Assembly: GCF_007971525.1 (NCBI RefSeq)
Contig: NZ_CP042437.1
Span: 5,828,001 to 5,892,000, forward strand
DNA length: 64,000 nucleotides
Direction of reading: 5' to 3'
Source: Mucilaginibacter ginsenosidivorax
GTDB lineage: Bacteria; Bacteroidota; Bacteroidia; Sphingobacteriales; Sphingobacteriaceae
Below are positions 33,859 to 41,813 of this stretch, piece by piece. The notes under the pieces are model-generated. The model saw nothing but the letters and a program-made list of their open reading frames with translations. It was not told the origin of the DNA and made no database searches. The position numbers were made by a program, and so were the translations under genes. How positions within the stretch are numbered: the stretch's first letter is position 1; the number at the start of each line of letters is the position of its first letter.

Positions 33859-34490
33859 TGCACCCTTACCTGACCCGTTTGGGCATAAGGCCGGAAGTAC
33901 AGCGAATCTTCCGGCCTTTTTATACTTCAGATGCTTTGGGTAACCTGGTCTTTGCTTACGGCGCGGAAGCAGAACAATTTGGCTTTGCTTTTCATAAGGT
34001 GCCGGTAACAGACACGTTTTGGCTGGCAGGTAACCTGCAATTTTCACAAGTCCGCCTGGTTATCCTGTCCGCTTCGGCACTCGATGCGGTTTCCTGGCTG
34101 AATAAGAAGCTGCCCACCTTTCCGCAAACCGAAAACTTATTGTTTTTGGCTTTAGGGGCTGGTGTTAGCGATGCACAGGTTTTGTGGATCAGGGCGCATT
34201 TGGAAGGTAAAGCCTTTAGGCTGTTGTTTGGGCTGGATGTCCTGGGGCGGATGGCTGATGTGAAGCTGGCGGCTGCAATAAAGGGCTGGACTTTGTCGGT
34301 TTATTTGGGCGAAGGTGAACAGGTTGTAGTTAGTTTCCGGCAACATCATTTTTCTTTCAGCCAGGAACAATTCAGCCTTGCTGCTTTTGAGAAGGCGGCT
34401 GGTGTCCGGTTTGGCGTGGCAACCGATAAACCCAAAGTGTATAATACTTTTTTTGACGAGCTGAAGGCGGAAGCCGGGCTTTTGATCTGA
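33858..34490 (+). CDS. Toprim-like ICE protein
   Basis: A 210-residue protein opening HPYLTRLGIRPEVQRIFRPFY, which resembles the start of the truncated CHC2/toprim-like proteins of Bacteroidetes mobile elements. Next comes GFAFHKVPVTDTFWLAGN, then VRLVILSASALDAVSWLN in the place of the toprim glutamate/DxD strand. Later motifs (LFLALGAGVSDAQVLWIR, FRLLFGLDVLGRMADVK) match strand-helix units. Metal-binding acidic residues are not obvious, so it may be an inactive or structural relative. It begins at the last base of the upstream gene and contains a strong hairpin within its first 20 codons. Confidence 0.55.
   Translation: MHPYLTRLGIRPEVQRIFRPFYTSDALGNLVFAYGAEAEQFGFAFHKVPVTDTFWLAGNLQFSQVRLVILSASALDAVSWLNKKLPTFPQTENLLFLALGAGVSDAQVLWIRAHLEGKAFRLLFGLDVLGRMADVKLAAAIKGWTLSVYLGEGEQVVVSFRQHHFSFSQEQFSLAAFEKAAGVRFGVATDKPKVYNTFFDELKAEAGLLI
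33889..33921 (+). terminator. Terminator-like hairpin at the start of the toprim-like gene
   Basis: GGCCGGAAG and CTTCCGGCC form a perfect 9-bp stem with a 10-base loop and five T residues after it. It lies 31 bases inside the coding sequence. It looks like a functional intrinsic terminator that would attenuate expression of the downstream genes. Confidence 0.5.
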
Positions 34491-34507
34491 TTAATCTTTT
34501 AATTTTT

Positions 34508-34981
34508 ATGGAAACTTTACCTATTGATGAGCCGCAGGTGATCACGATCCGTCCGGCGGCGGTTTTCGCCTTTGTGCATGTCATGGCGTTTATGCTGTGC
34601 AGCCTGGGCTTTTTGTTATTGGCCTGGCGCTTTTGGCCGGGGCTGGTGTGGATCAGTTTACTGTCGGCTGCATTCGGGCTTTACCGCTTTTGGTTTATCC
34701 GCCATATTTGTTATACCATCACGCCGGAGATCATCCGCATCAGGCGGGGGATCTTTTTTAAGCGCACCGACCAGGTTGAGTTATATCGTGTGAAAGATTA
34801 CATTTTAACGCAGCCGTTTTTATTGCAGGTCTGCGGGCTGATGAACCTGACGCTGAAAAGTACCGACCCGGAAAACCCCATTGTTTGGCTGCGCGGAATT
34901 CCGGCCTCCGACCTCGTAGATACCCTGCGCGGATATGTGCAGCAGGCCCGGCTGAACAATAAAATTTACGAGATCAATTAA
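34508..34981 (+). CDS. Membrane protein with bacterial PH (DUF304-type) domain
   Basis: A 157-residue protein with two membrane segments (FAFVHVMAFMLCSLGFLLLAWRF and PGLVWISLLSAAFGLYRFWF). A bacterial pleckstrin-homology domain follows: CYTITPEIIRIRRGIFFKRTDQVELYRVKDYILTQPFLLQ, ending LRGYVQQAR. Such proteins occur widely with no settled function, often in stress or membrane operons. It stands 17 bases after the toprim-like gene and may be the last gene of the leading-region operon. Full length for the family. Confidence 0.7.
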   Translation: METLPIDEPQVITIRPAAVFAFVHVMAFMLCSLGFLLLAWRFWPGLVWISLLSAAFGLYRFWFIRHICYTITPEIIRIRRGIFFKRTDQVELYRVKDYILTQPFLLQVCGLMNLTLKSTDPENPIVWLRGIPASDLVDTLRGYVQQARLNNKIYEIN

Positions 34982-35104
34982 ACTTTTTTGTTAAAATTCT
35001 TTCTAATAACTAATTAAATTAGTATCTTTAAGTATAAAACATGAGGGTATTTTTGCCAATTTGCTCGAGGTTGCTTAGTAAGGAAATCCGATCATTTTAC
35101 TGTA

Positions 35105-35326
35105 ATGAAATCGTTTGTTTATTTGGTTTTTACCTGTTTCATTTCTACCGGTGCTTTTATGGGTGCCTTATATTCCAAAACACCACTGCTATTGTATGCA
35201 GTCGGCTTTGGCATTTGGGCGCTGTTTATCTGGAGCGCCTTTCGCCGGACGAAAAAGAACGCAGAGCGCCGCGAAATGGAACGCAGCTTTCAGAACTACA
35301 TGCGCTACCAGCAGCGACGTTCTTAG
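35105..35326 (+). CDS. Small membrane protein with basic tail
   Basis: A 73-residue protein with two hydrophobic segments (SFVYLVFTCFISTGAFMGALY and LLLYAVGFGIWALFIWSAF) followed by a highly basic tail (RRTKKNAERREMERSFQN). It is a plausible small inner-membrane protein of the ICE. A TATCTTTA box at 35023-35030 may be its promoter, and a GGGGGC/GCCCCC hairpin follows the stop. I do not recognise a family. Confidence 0.5.
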   Translation: MKSFVYLVFTCFISTGAFMGALYSKTPLLLYAVGFGIWALFIWSAFRRTKKNAERREMERSFQNYMRYQQRRS

Positions 35327-35331
35327 TATCA

Positions 35332-35360
35332 GGGGGCTATAATAATTACGCCCCCTTCCT
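35332..35360 (+). terminator. Hairpin between convergent genes
   Basis: GGGGGC at 35332-35337 pairs with GCCCCC at 35350-35355 around a 12-base AT-rich loop. It lies six bases after the small membrane protein gene and before the convergent gene end at 35407. The T-run is interrupted, so terminator strength is doubtful. Confidence 0.5.
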
Positions 35361-35406
35361 CATTTTTCCTTCCGTTAATTTGTCCTTCCCATCATTACAG
35401 TGTTTA

Positions 35407-36189
35407 TCAGGCCAGCAGGAACCGGATAAATTGATCTCCAAAATCCGTGGTCCACATCCGGGTAAACGGTTGGCTACCGCCAAACGTACCAAAACCCTTA
35501 TCGATCAGTAAGCCTTTGGCATAAAGCGTTTGTTTATAATATAAGAATTCCGAGGCGCTGATCTGAAAGTACTCCGCTTTTCTGAACTCCTGCCGGTCCG
35601 TGATCTGCTGCCTGATCGTATCCGCCGCTTTTAATTCCCCATCCAGCTGCGGTTGAAGCGCCGCTATCGCCGTGTCATCTACCGGGTGACTTATCTTTAA
35701 TTTATCGATCTTTTCCTGGGTCTGGCGTGACCTGGAATCCGCCTTCATGCACTCCACTTCCAGCCGCGCAAAATCAACTGAAAATCGCGCATGCTCCGAC
35801 AATATCCTGATGGCCATCTCATCCAAAGCGCTGATCAGATCCAAATAAGTCTCTGCATTCTCCGCGCTCTTATGAGGCTCGTAAATATGCTGGATCAGCA
35901 CATCTCGGTAACGTTCATGCTTTTGTTTTGATTTGGTCATTACCACCCGCCGCACTACCGACTCAAAAATATCGCTGAACTCTTCCGTTTTTAAACTCTC
36001 TGGGTCAATCTCCTGATGTTCCAGGAAGAATTCGGAAAGCAGTTCCGAAAACGTGTTAATCCGGTTTTGTTTTACCCGGCTTCGGTAATCAAAAAACACT
36101 TCGTTCAACGCGCCCCCGGCAAAAGGTACCGCGCTGAACAATGATCTTACCACCGTGATACCAGCCTCTTTTCCGTCAAATTTTGTCAT
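35407..36189 (-). CDS. Helical hypothetical protein with membrane-prone N-terminus and winged-helix-like end
   Basis: The ATG at 36189 is preferred because a TATCTTTG -7 box (36219-36226, minus strand) lies 30 bases before it. The 260-residue product has a hydrophobic stretch (ITVVRSLFSAVPFAGGALNEVFF), long helices and a coiled-coil region (SRSRQTQEKIDKLK). The C-terminal segment LLIDKGFGTFGG...FTRMWTTDFGDQFIRFLL looks like a winged-helix or beta-hairpin end. The gene lies alone, facing the ICE genes, in the defence-like island. I recognise no named family; an effector or sensor role is only suggested by context. Confidence 0.55.
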   Translation of the reverse strand: MTKFDGKEAGITVVRSLFSAVPFAGGALNEVFFDYRSRVKQNRINTFSELLSEFFLEHQEIDPESLKTEEFSDIFESVVRRVVMTKSKQKHERYRDVLIQHIYEPHKSAENAETYLDLISALDEMAIRILSEHARFSVDFARLEVECMKADSRSRQTQEKIDKLKISHPVDDTAIAALQPQLDGELKAADTIRQQITDRQEFRKAEYFQISASEFLYYKQTLYAKGLLIDKGFGTFGGSQPFTRMWTTDFGDQFIRFLLA

Positions 36190-36451
36190 GTGTTTATCGC
36201 CTGAATGATACAGTGCTACAAAGATACCCTTAACGAAAACGGTACCGTATATTCGGCACTGCAAATATTTAAATAACGGTTCGTAAACAGGATAACATTA
36301 GCCTGGAGGTGAAACGTGTGATGGCTGGCTATTAACGGGCGGCTTATACATCGGGCATGCCAGTACACTAATCAGTATCACCTTATATTTTCAAATAGTA
36401 GTATAATGCTTTGCCCTTCCTAATAAATATTTTCAATATTTATCCTTTGAA

Positions 36452-36484
36452 TTTGATATTAAGTTGCTTATTTGCTTAGCTTTA
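36452..36484 (+). promoter_or_regulatory. Candidate promoter of the five-gene DUF218/peptidoglycan enzyme operon
   Basis: TTTG at 36452-36455, a 21-base spacer and TAGCTTTA at 36477-36484 match the Bacteroidetes -33/-7 pattern with one mismatch in the -7 box. The first gene starts 26 bases downstream. No other gene lies between this site and the minus-strand gene starting at 36189. Confidence 0.4.
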
Positions 36485-36510
36485 TATGCTAAACCTATCT
36501 CGTTTCAATT

Positions 36511-37704
36511 ATGATTTTTAAATGGCAGGATAAGCCAATTGATTCTCCGGAAAAATTTAAGGAAGGCACAAAAAGCCATTTTTCCTTTGATGAATTATTT
36601 GATTATTTACTTTATACCGGCCAGATCGAAAAAGTGATGGCAATTGAAAGGGAAGAAAAATATCGGTTTTTCTCCGATCAGATCGCCTCACTTTACCGCA
36701 AACTTTTTTCCAAAGGCTATGGCCACAAAAGATTCCTTTCTGACACATTTTTGATGGTCAGAAACTACTTACAGCAGGAGCAGTTTGAATTTTTATGTTT
36801 CTTGTCGCCGGTTATCAGCAACCCCGAAACGGATGCTGACCAGGAAAAAACGAAGGACACCCAAGAGAACAAAACCAATCACCTCTATAGTAAAAACTGG
36901 CAAATCGATCCGACAGGGATAGTCGGTGATTTCAGTGATCCGCTGTCTGTCAATGACGTTTTTAAAGGTTATAATGACGATTCAATGGATATTTTTTTTG
37001 TGTTTGGCTGTCAGAATATCGCCATGCTCGATAATCGGGTTCATACAGCTGCGGTCGTGCTGGCTGACTTGTTAATGAACGGAACTGAAGAAAAATTCGC
37101 TAACAATGTGGTCATTTTATCAGGATGGAATAATAGCGCAAGTCCTAAAGGCAAGGTGCAGTTTGCGAATGAATCGCTGATGATGAAAAATCTGCTGCTG
37201 AGCAAAGTCAATTATTTTTTGGATGTGTATTCGAAACCAAAAAAAAACCTTCCTGAGACCTTTGCCACCGAACAGATAATAACCGAGATAGAATCGAGAA
37301 ACACGGCTGCAAACATCACTGGATTATTCAATATCGTTGAAAACGACGTATTCCCTCATTTATCCCCGGAAGGTAGGCATATTAACCTGTACCTGATCAG
37401 TTCCAGCCCGCATTTGCTGGAAATCACTGAAAAATTGAGGGACTACCTCGAAAAGCTGCCCGGCTATGAAAAAAATAGCGGTGACTCAATTCGCACCCTG
37501 ACAAAAAAATTACGCTGTGCCACAGCTGACCTGTACCTTATCGGCACAGATCATCCCCAGATCATTTTTACCGCCGAACAGGAGCACGAAGTAAAATTAT
37601 TGATTAACAATACATTATTTAGAAATTTCAAATCGAGTCATATCCATGAAAAATATGCAACTAATAAACGGCGAACAGACATTACCCCTCGAAATGATAA
37701 ATAA
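36511..37704 (+). CDS. DUF218/YdcF-like protein, operon gene 1
   Basis: The 397-residue protein has a helical N-terminal region (residues 1-110), a charged linker, then a domain with the DUF218 pattern. This comprises MDIFFVFGCQN near 152-162, DNRVHTAAVVLADLL, NNVVILSGWNN near 200-210, ANESLMMKNLLL, and INLYLISSSPHLLEITEKL near 294-312. DUF218 proteins such as SanA, ElyC and YdcF are linked to the cell envelope in other bacteria; their activity is little known. There is no signal peptide, so the protein is cytoplasmic, and the match is by eye. It opens a five-gene same-strand operon. Confidence 0.6.
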   Translation: MIFKWQDKPIDSPEKFKEGTKSHFSFDELFDYLLYTGQIEKVMAIEREEKYRFFSDQIASLYRKLFSKGYGHKRFLSDTFLMVRNYLQQEQFEFLCFLSPVISNPETDADQEKTKDTQENKTNHLYSKNWQIDPTGIVGDFSDPLSVNDVFKGYNDDSMDIFFVFGCQNIAMLDNRVHTAAVVLADLLMNGTEEKFANNVVILSGWNNSASPKGKVQFANESLMMKNLLLSKVNYFLDVYSKPKKNLPETFATEQIITEIESRNTAANITGLFNIVENDVFPHLSPEGRHINLYLISSSPHLLEITEKLRDYLEKLPGYEKNSGDSIRTLTKKLRCATADLYLIGTDHPQIIFTAEQEHEVKLLINNTLFRNFKSSHIHEKYATNKRRTDITPRNDK

Positions 37705-38110
37705 GATCGCGGCGTTGAATCTGTCTGCAATCGGAAAAAAGATCACAGCGGCAGGTAAAGCAGAAATAGCCATTGAAACGGCGGAACAGGAATACAAACG
37801 GTTTCTAACAATGGTAGCTGTTTTTCCAGGAGAGAGAATTGTTCCTAATATTCCGGCTGACTGGTTCTGGCACGAGCATATTCTGGATACCAGACGCTAT
37901 ATGGCAGACACGACTGGTATTTTTGGCAATTTCCTGCATCATCAGCCCGTATATGAGACATCAAACGAAATAAATCAAACAATAAAAGCAGCGGAAAAAA
38001 GGTCTGAAGAGCTTTATCGTTACCTGTTCAAAACTGAAATGCAGTTTGCCTTTGCAGATTGTTCAGACGGTAATGAGGGGTCGTGCTGGGCCGTTTCCGC
38101 AGAGGAGTAG
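37646..38110 (+). CDS. Small protein with GRDP/DUF1399-like WHxHILDTRRY motif, operon gene 2
   Basis: A 154-residue protein overlapping gene 1 by 59 bases; an internal ATG at 37694 is an alternative start. Residues about 55-100 read VAVFPGERIVPNIPADWFWHEHILDTRRYMADTTGIFGNFLHHQPVY. The D-x-x-W-H-x-H-I-L-D-T-R-x-Y...HH core is what I know from glycine-rich-domain (DUF1399-like) proteins of plants and bacteria. The conserved His and Asp could bind a metal. The end (FADCSDGNEGSCW) carries two cysteines. Placement inside the operon suggests it works with the two DUF218-like proteins. Confidence 0.6.
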   Translation: MKNMQLINGEQTLPLEMINKIAALNLSAIGKKITAAGKAEIAIETAEQEYKRFLTMVAVFPGERIVPNIPADWFWHEHILDTRRYMADTTGIFGNFLHHQPVYETSNEINQTIKAAEKRSEELYRYLFKTEMQFAFADCSDGNEGSCWAVSAEE

Positions 38111-38112
38111 TT

Positions 38113-39396
38113 ATGATATTTTTTGCAAAAAGCAATTACCTTCTTGAAAAACACAAAGAGTTTTACGAGATCATACGACGTGCCGTAGCTGTTCTTAAAG
38201 AAAATCAGGTCTATATCAGAAGAGTAAATAAAGAACTTGACAGCGATGTCCCTTATCCGTCGTCTCCCAGCGATGTATTGAAAGTGATCGAAAACGGCTT
38301 AGAAGATGACGTGGAAAAGTTTAATCAGTTTTGCAAGGATATGCGGTTTGAATTTGCCGAGCAGGGAAATCCTGTACAACAACTTGAAAGATATCTTTTA
38401 ACTCTGAAACTTTTTCAGGGATTCGAAGGTAAGATCAACTTTGAACCGCTCTTAAACATATTTAATTACAGTAAGGAAGTCTATGACGATAAGATGAGTA
38501 GGTTCTCATTACTGCCTGATTTTGACAAAAAGTTCATTCCTGACTTTATGGCTTCCTCTTTCGCTTTGCTATGGTTCAATCGCTGTATCCATAATAATAT
38601 CAGGCGACCTTTAGAGCAATATCTTACCAGCCTGATGTCAAATCTGAATTATCAGCAATTTAGTTCCGGTGCCCAGCTAAAAGATCTGGTGGATAGATTT
38701 TTCCCGGACAACAAGGCATTGATTTATGTTTTAGGGGCGTGTCCGGAGAACTTCAAATCTAAAAAAGCTCGAAATATCGCTGATGATGAATATTACCAGA
38801 TCCTGGTTCAGCGTCTCAATACAGCAAATAAAGTTAGCACCTTTTGTGGAAACTTTATGGAAATAGAACCTAAACAGGAGGGGTTTTTCGTTCACGCTGA
38901 TCACTATCGGCAGATAAATGTTGTTTTGCAAGATCATCCTAATGAGAGCGTTTACCTTAATTCAGATAAGGACGCGGCAATTGCAGTCGAAAGAAATATT
39001 ACCCGAGATAACATTGGGAAAGTAATGACCAATTTTTATGATGAATTGCTCCAGGAAGAACAGAAATTGGAAAGTATAGCAGCATATGATTTGATCATTG
39101 TGACCTCCACCTTTCATATTTTTAAAACGGCTCTGGAAGTGGAACGTTATTTTTTTAGAAACAACATCACCGCTAAGCAGCCAAAAAATGTCGTTATAAT
39201 TGGGGATGAATCATTTTATGATCTGATGAGCCACTGCGACGACAAGATCAATAAAAAAAGGAGTGACCGGGACAAAGAAGAATACAAAGAGCCTGTTCCC
39301 GATGATGATTTGCCACTAATACGTAAGAAAAAGGTAAAAAATTTCATGTTCGAGATCTTTCAGCATGCGCTCGATAAAAATTCAAATAAGACATGA
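38113..39396 (+). CDS. Second, divergent DUF218-like protein, operon gene 3
   Basis: An AGAGGAG ribosome binding site selects the ATG at 38113, giving 427 residues. The N-terminal 200 residues are helical. The C-terminal half repeats the DUF218 logic: KALIYVLGACPENF near 206-219, RLNTANKVSTFCGNF near 242-256, ERNITRDNIGKVMTNFY near 294-310 and AYDLIIVTSTFHIFKTALEVERYF near 325-348. The asparagine/TSxFH pair corresponds to the ENT...TSxFHxxRA signature of YdcF/SanA proteins. It differs from gene 1 enough to be a distinct subunit. It overlaps the amidase gene by four bases. Confidence 0.58.
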   Translation: MIFFAKSNYLLEKHKEFYEIIRRAVAVLKENQVYIRRVNKELDSDVPYPSSPSDVLKVIENGLEDDVEKFNQFCKDMRFEFAEQGNPVQQLERYLLTLKLFQGFEGKINFEPLLNIFNYSKEVYDDKMSRFSLLPDFDKKFIPDFMASSFALLWFNRCIHNNIRRPLEQYLTSLMSNLNYQQFSSGAQLKDLVDRFFPDNKALIYVLGACPENFKSKKARNIADDEYYQILVQRLNTANKVSTFCGNFMEIEPKQEGFFVHADHYRQINVVLQDHPNESVYLNSDKDAAIAVERNITRDNIGKVMTNFYDELLQEEQKLESIAAYDLIIVTSTFHIFKTALEVERYFFRNNITAKQPKNVVIIGDESFYDLMSHCDDKINKKRSDRDKEEYKEPVPDDDLPLIRKKKVKNFMFEIFQHALDKNSNKT

Positions 39397-40136
39397 GCAC
39401 CCGGATAATTATTAATCAGCCAGATGAAAGCAAACGGCTTAATGCTGGCGACGTTAAATTCCTGATCATCCATTATACAGCTGGGGATTACCAGCGTGCA
39501 AAGTATATCTTTGAACATCCACTGGAATTCGACCAGGTATCCGTTCAATTCGTGCTGGACCTTGATGGAACAATAGACGAATTGATACCAACATCATCAG
39601 GTATCACTTACCAGGCTAATCATTGTGGGGCGAGTTACTGGATGCAGGAGGATGAAATTCTCAGCGGATTTAACAAATTTAGCATAGGTGTAGAAATCAT
39701 TAACCCAAACGGAAATTTGCTCGATTATACCGAGCAGCAGTACCAATCGCTTCTCGGACTTATCAAGCGATTGCAGGAATATTACCCCAATCTGAGATCG
39801 GCCTCATCGATTCTTGGGCATGAGCAAATCGCCGGTTTTCGGGGAAAAGTGGATCCCGGTGTGAAATTTAACTGGTCAAGGGTCTTTTCTGAATGCTACG
39901 GCCTTGAGTCATTCGAGCGCCGGGGCGTTGTTTGCGTTCCGCCTGCGTTGATCGCCATATTTGAATCTTGTCTGGACCTGGAGCCGCTGGCAACCAATAG
40001 AGATGCGAATGTCAATTTCTGGCGTTTGATCAGTGCGACAATGGAGATGTCCATGTCGCTCCTTGCAAACGGCCAATCACTGCCCATGGTCGAACATGCT
40101 TGTCGCCGTAAAATCGCTGAATTAACTCCGAAATAA
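39393..40136 (+). CDS. AmpD-like N-acetylmuramoyl-L-alanine amidase (Amidase_2), operon gene 4
   Basis: The 247-residue zinc amidase has the expected ligands: His in FLIIHYTAGD (residue 27 region), His in SILGHEQIAGFRG and Asp in KVDPGVKFNW. The family cleaves the bond between MurNAc and L-Ala of peptidoglycan or of recycled muropeptides. There is no signal peptide, so the enzyme should stay in the cytoplasm like AmpD rather than be secreted. A 90-residue C-terminal part is specific to this protein. It starts inside the stop of gene 3 (ATGA) and is followed one base later by the NlpC/P60 gene. Confidence 0.85.
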   Translation: MSTRIIINQPDESKRLNAGDVKFLIIHYTAGDYQRAKYIFEHPLEFDQVSVQFVLDLDGTIDELIPTSSGITYQANHCGASYWMQEDEILSGFNKFSIGVEIINPNGNLLDYTEQQYQSLLGLIKRLQEYYPNLRSASSILGHEQIAGFRGKVDPGVKFNWSRVFSECYGLESFERRGVVCVPPALIAIFESCLDLEPLATNRDANVNFWRLISATMEMSMSLLANGQSLPMVEHACRRKIAELTPK

Positions 40137-40137
40137 A

Positions 40138-40914
40138 ATGGAAAATAAAAAATTCGCTACAGCTAAACTTTCTGTGATCCCTGTACGGGTAATGCCGTCG
40201 GACACATCCGAATTGGATACCTGTTTATTGTTCGGCGAACAGGTGGAAATTCTTGAAGAAAAGGGTAATTGGATAAAGGTCAGCGGCCTGTTTGATCATT
40301 ATGGCGGCTGGGTAGATAGCAAGCAGTTATCATTCGTCGGCGATCCTCCTGCTGTAGAAAAACCTGTAATTGCAGAAAGTTTATTTGCTTGGGCTGAATC
40401 TAAGGAAAGACGCATTTTGGTACCTCGGGGCGCTGTACTTCCAAACTTTCATGATGGATACTTATCGCTTGATGGCTATAATTTTAAGTATGATGGTAAG
40501 GTCTATCAGGAATATGACGGCGCTTGCGCCGACCGGGCAATTACACTGGCAAAAGATTATCTCGGGGTTCCATATCTATGGGGCGGTCGGTCCCCATTTG
40601 GCATTGACTGTTCAGGCTTTATGCAGGTTGTTTTCATGCTTTGCGGGATTGAACTCCCCAGGAATGCTTCACAGCAGGTGCTACAGGGTGAACTCGTGAA
40701 TTTTGAAAACCGCAGCCCTGGCGACCTGGTCTTCTTTGCCAGTAATGGCAAGGTGTTTCACGTAGGCATGTTAGCCGACCGCGAAAGGATCATCCATGCG
40801 TCAGGTGAAGTACGCATAGACAAGATAACCCCCAATGGTATTTTTCATAGTGATGAGCAAAGTCATTCAAACAATATATTTGCGATTAAACGTCTTTTCA
40901 CCGACGATAATTAA
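40138..40914 (+). CDS. SH3-NlpC/P60 cysteine peptidase (YkfC-like), operon gene 5
   Basis: The 258-residue protein has an N-terminal SH3b-type region (residues 5-60, LSVIPVRVMPSD...GEQVEILEEKGNWIKVS), a second beta region and a C-terminal NlpC/P60 domain. The catalytic Cys is in FGIDCSGFM near 159, His in KVFHVGMLAD near 212, and the third residue in IIHASGEV. This layout matches YkfC-type dipeptidyl peptidases that trim muropeptides in the cytoplasm. No signal peptide is present. Together with the AmpD-like gene it makes a muropeptide-processing pair within the operon. A 92-base gap with no gene follows. Confidence 0.85.
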   Translation: MENKKFATAKLSVIPVRVMPSDTSELDTCLLFGEQVEILEEKGNWIKVSGLFDHYGGWVDSKQLSFVGDPPAVEKPVIAESLFAWAESKERRILVPRGAVLPNFHDGYLSLDGYNFKYDGKVYQEYDGACADRAITLAKDYLGVPYLWGGRSPFGIDCSGFMQVVFMLCGIELPRNASQQVLQGELVNFENRSPGDLVFFASNGKVFHVGMLADRERIIHASGEVRIDKITPNGIFHSDEQSHSNNIFAIKRLFTDDN

Positions 40915-41005
40915 CCAGGAACCCGCTCCCGATATCATTTTTTTCAGCTTATATTGACTTTTTATGTATTGCCCCAGTGCTGCCGGGCGGCCAGCTATTA
41001 ACCAG

Positions 41006-41689
41006 TCAGGGATGAATCACTGGCTTAATACCGAACTCACACAGCATTTGCCCGTCTGGCGTCACCCTGAAGCCGGCGGACCAAACCGAGTGTCTTGCAC
41101 CCAACCCGCTGGTTGCCAGCAGCGCCTCGCCATCATGGTCCCGGTCTGCCGGAGGATTGTTTTCGTCAACCCGGTAATCCTGATGTGACAGCTTTTCTAT
41201 GAACAGGTAAGAATCGGGGTGGAGGTTCTCTAAACCAATGTTTAAGGAGATCAGCTGTTCGTAGGCGATCTTTTCCTCCACATAGGCCTTAAACACATTT
41301 GCGGAGATTTTAGCTTTGTTGATCTCAATAAAGCGGTCAACAAATATCATGACCTGCTCACAGACCCGTTTTCGGTATTTGTCATCCGTATTGATCCTGT
41401 CCTGAAATTTTCGTTTTTTCTCCGGATCAAGCTGGCCGGAATTGAAAGTTTGAATAAAAGTCAATAGCTTTTTTGCAAAGAAGAACTGGTTAACGGCGAT
41501 CCCACCTTTAATCACGCCGACTACCGACTTTACCAGGGGTATCTCTTTTAGTGCGGGGTTATCGATCAGGTCATCAATGAAAATTTCACTGTAATCCATC
41601 CCCAGATCGATGCCTGGAGTTAAAAGCTCATCGGAAAATTGGTGGCTCAGGCTTCTGTTTTCGTTGTGGTTTGTTGGTAAATTGCTCAT
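41006..41689 (-). CDS. Hypothetical protein with hydrophobic centre and beta-hairpin end
   Basis: The ATG at 41689 is preferred because the -7 box TATTTTTG (41695-41702) lies only five bases upstream, implying a leaderless mRNA. The 227-residue product has an acidic N-terminus and a hydrophobic segment (IPLVKSVVGVIKGGIAVNQFFFAKKLL). Helices follow, with the end SGLGARHSVWSAGFRVTPDGQMLCEFG. The layout recalls the lone minus-strand protein at 35407-36189, though sequence identity is low. No family recognised. It lies between the peptidoglycan-enzyme operon and the HNH-like gene. Confidence 0.55.
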   Translation of the reverse strand: MSNLPTNHNENRSLSHQFSDELLTPGIDLGMDYSEIFIDDLIDNPALKEIPLVKSVVGVIKGGIAVNQFFFAKKLLTFIQTFNSGQLDPEKKRKFQDRINTDDKYRKRVCEQVMIFVDRFIEINKAKISANVFKAYVEEKIAYEQLISLNIGLENLHPDSYLFIEKLSHQDYRVDENNPPADRDHDGEALLATSGLGARHSVWSAGFRVTPDGQMLCEFGIKPVIHP

Positions 41690-41813
41690 TCGTACAAAAA
41701 TAAACAATACACCGCATATTAGCGGTCGATTTTAGTGGTCAGGGTTCTGCCTGCAGGGTATCTTTGTACCCTGATAGTTTTTATCAGCCCGCGATGATTT
41801 AAATCCTGCTGCG

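Noticed and set aside
33604..34047. 147-codon minus-strand frame across the DUF4099-like and toprim-like genes
   Set aside because: It is antisense to two well-supported overlapping genes and has no recognisable domain.
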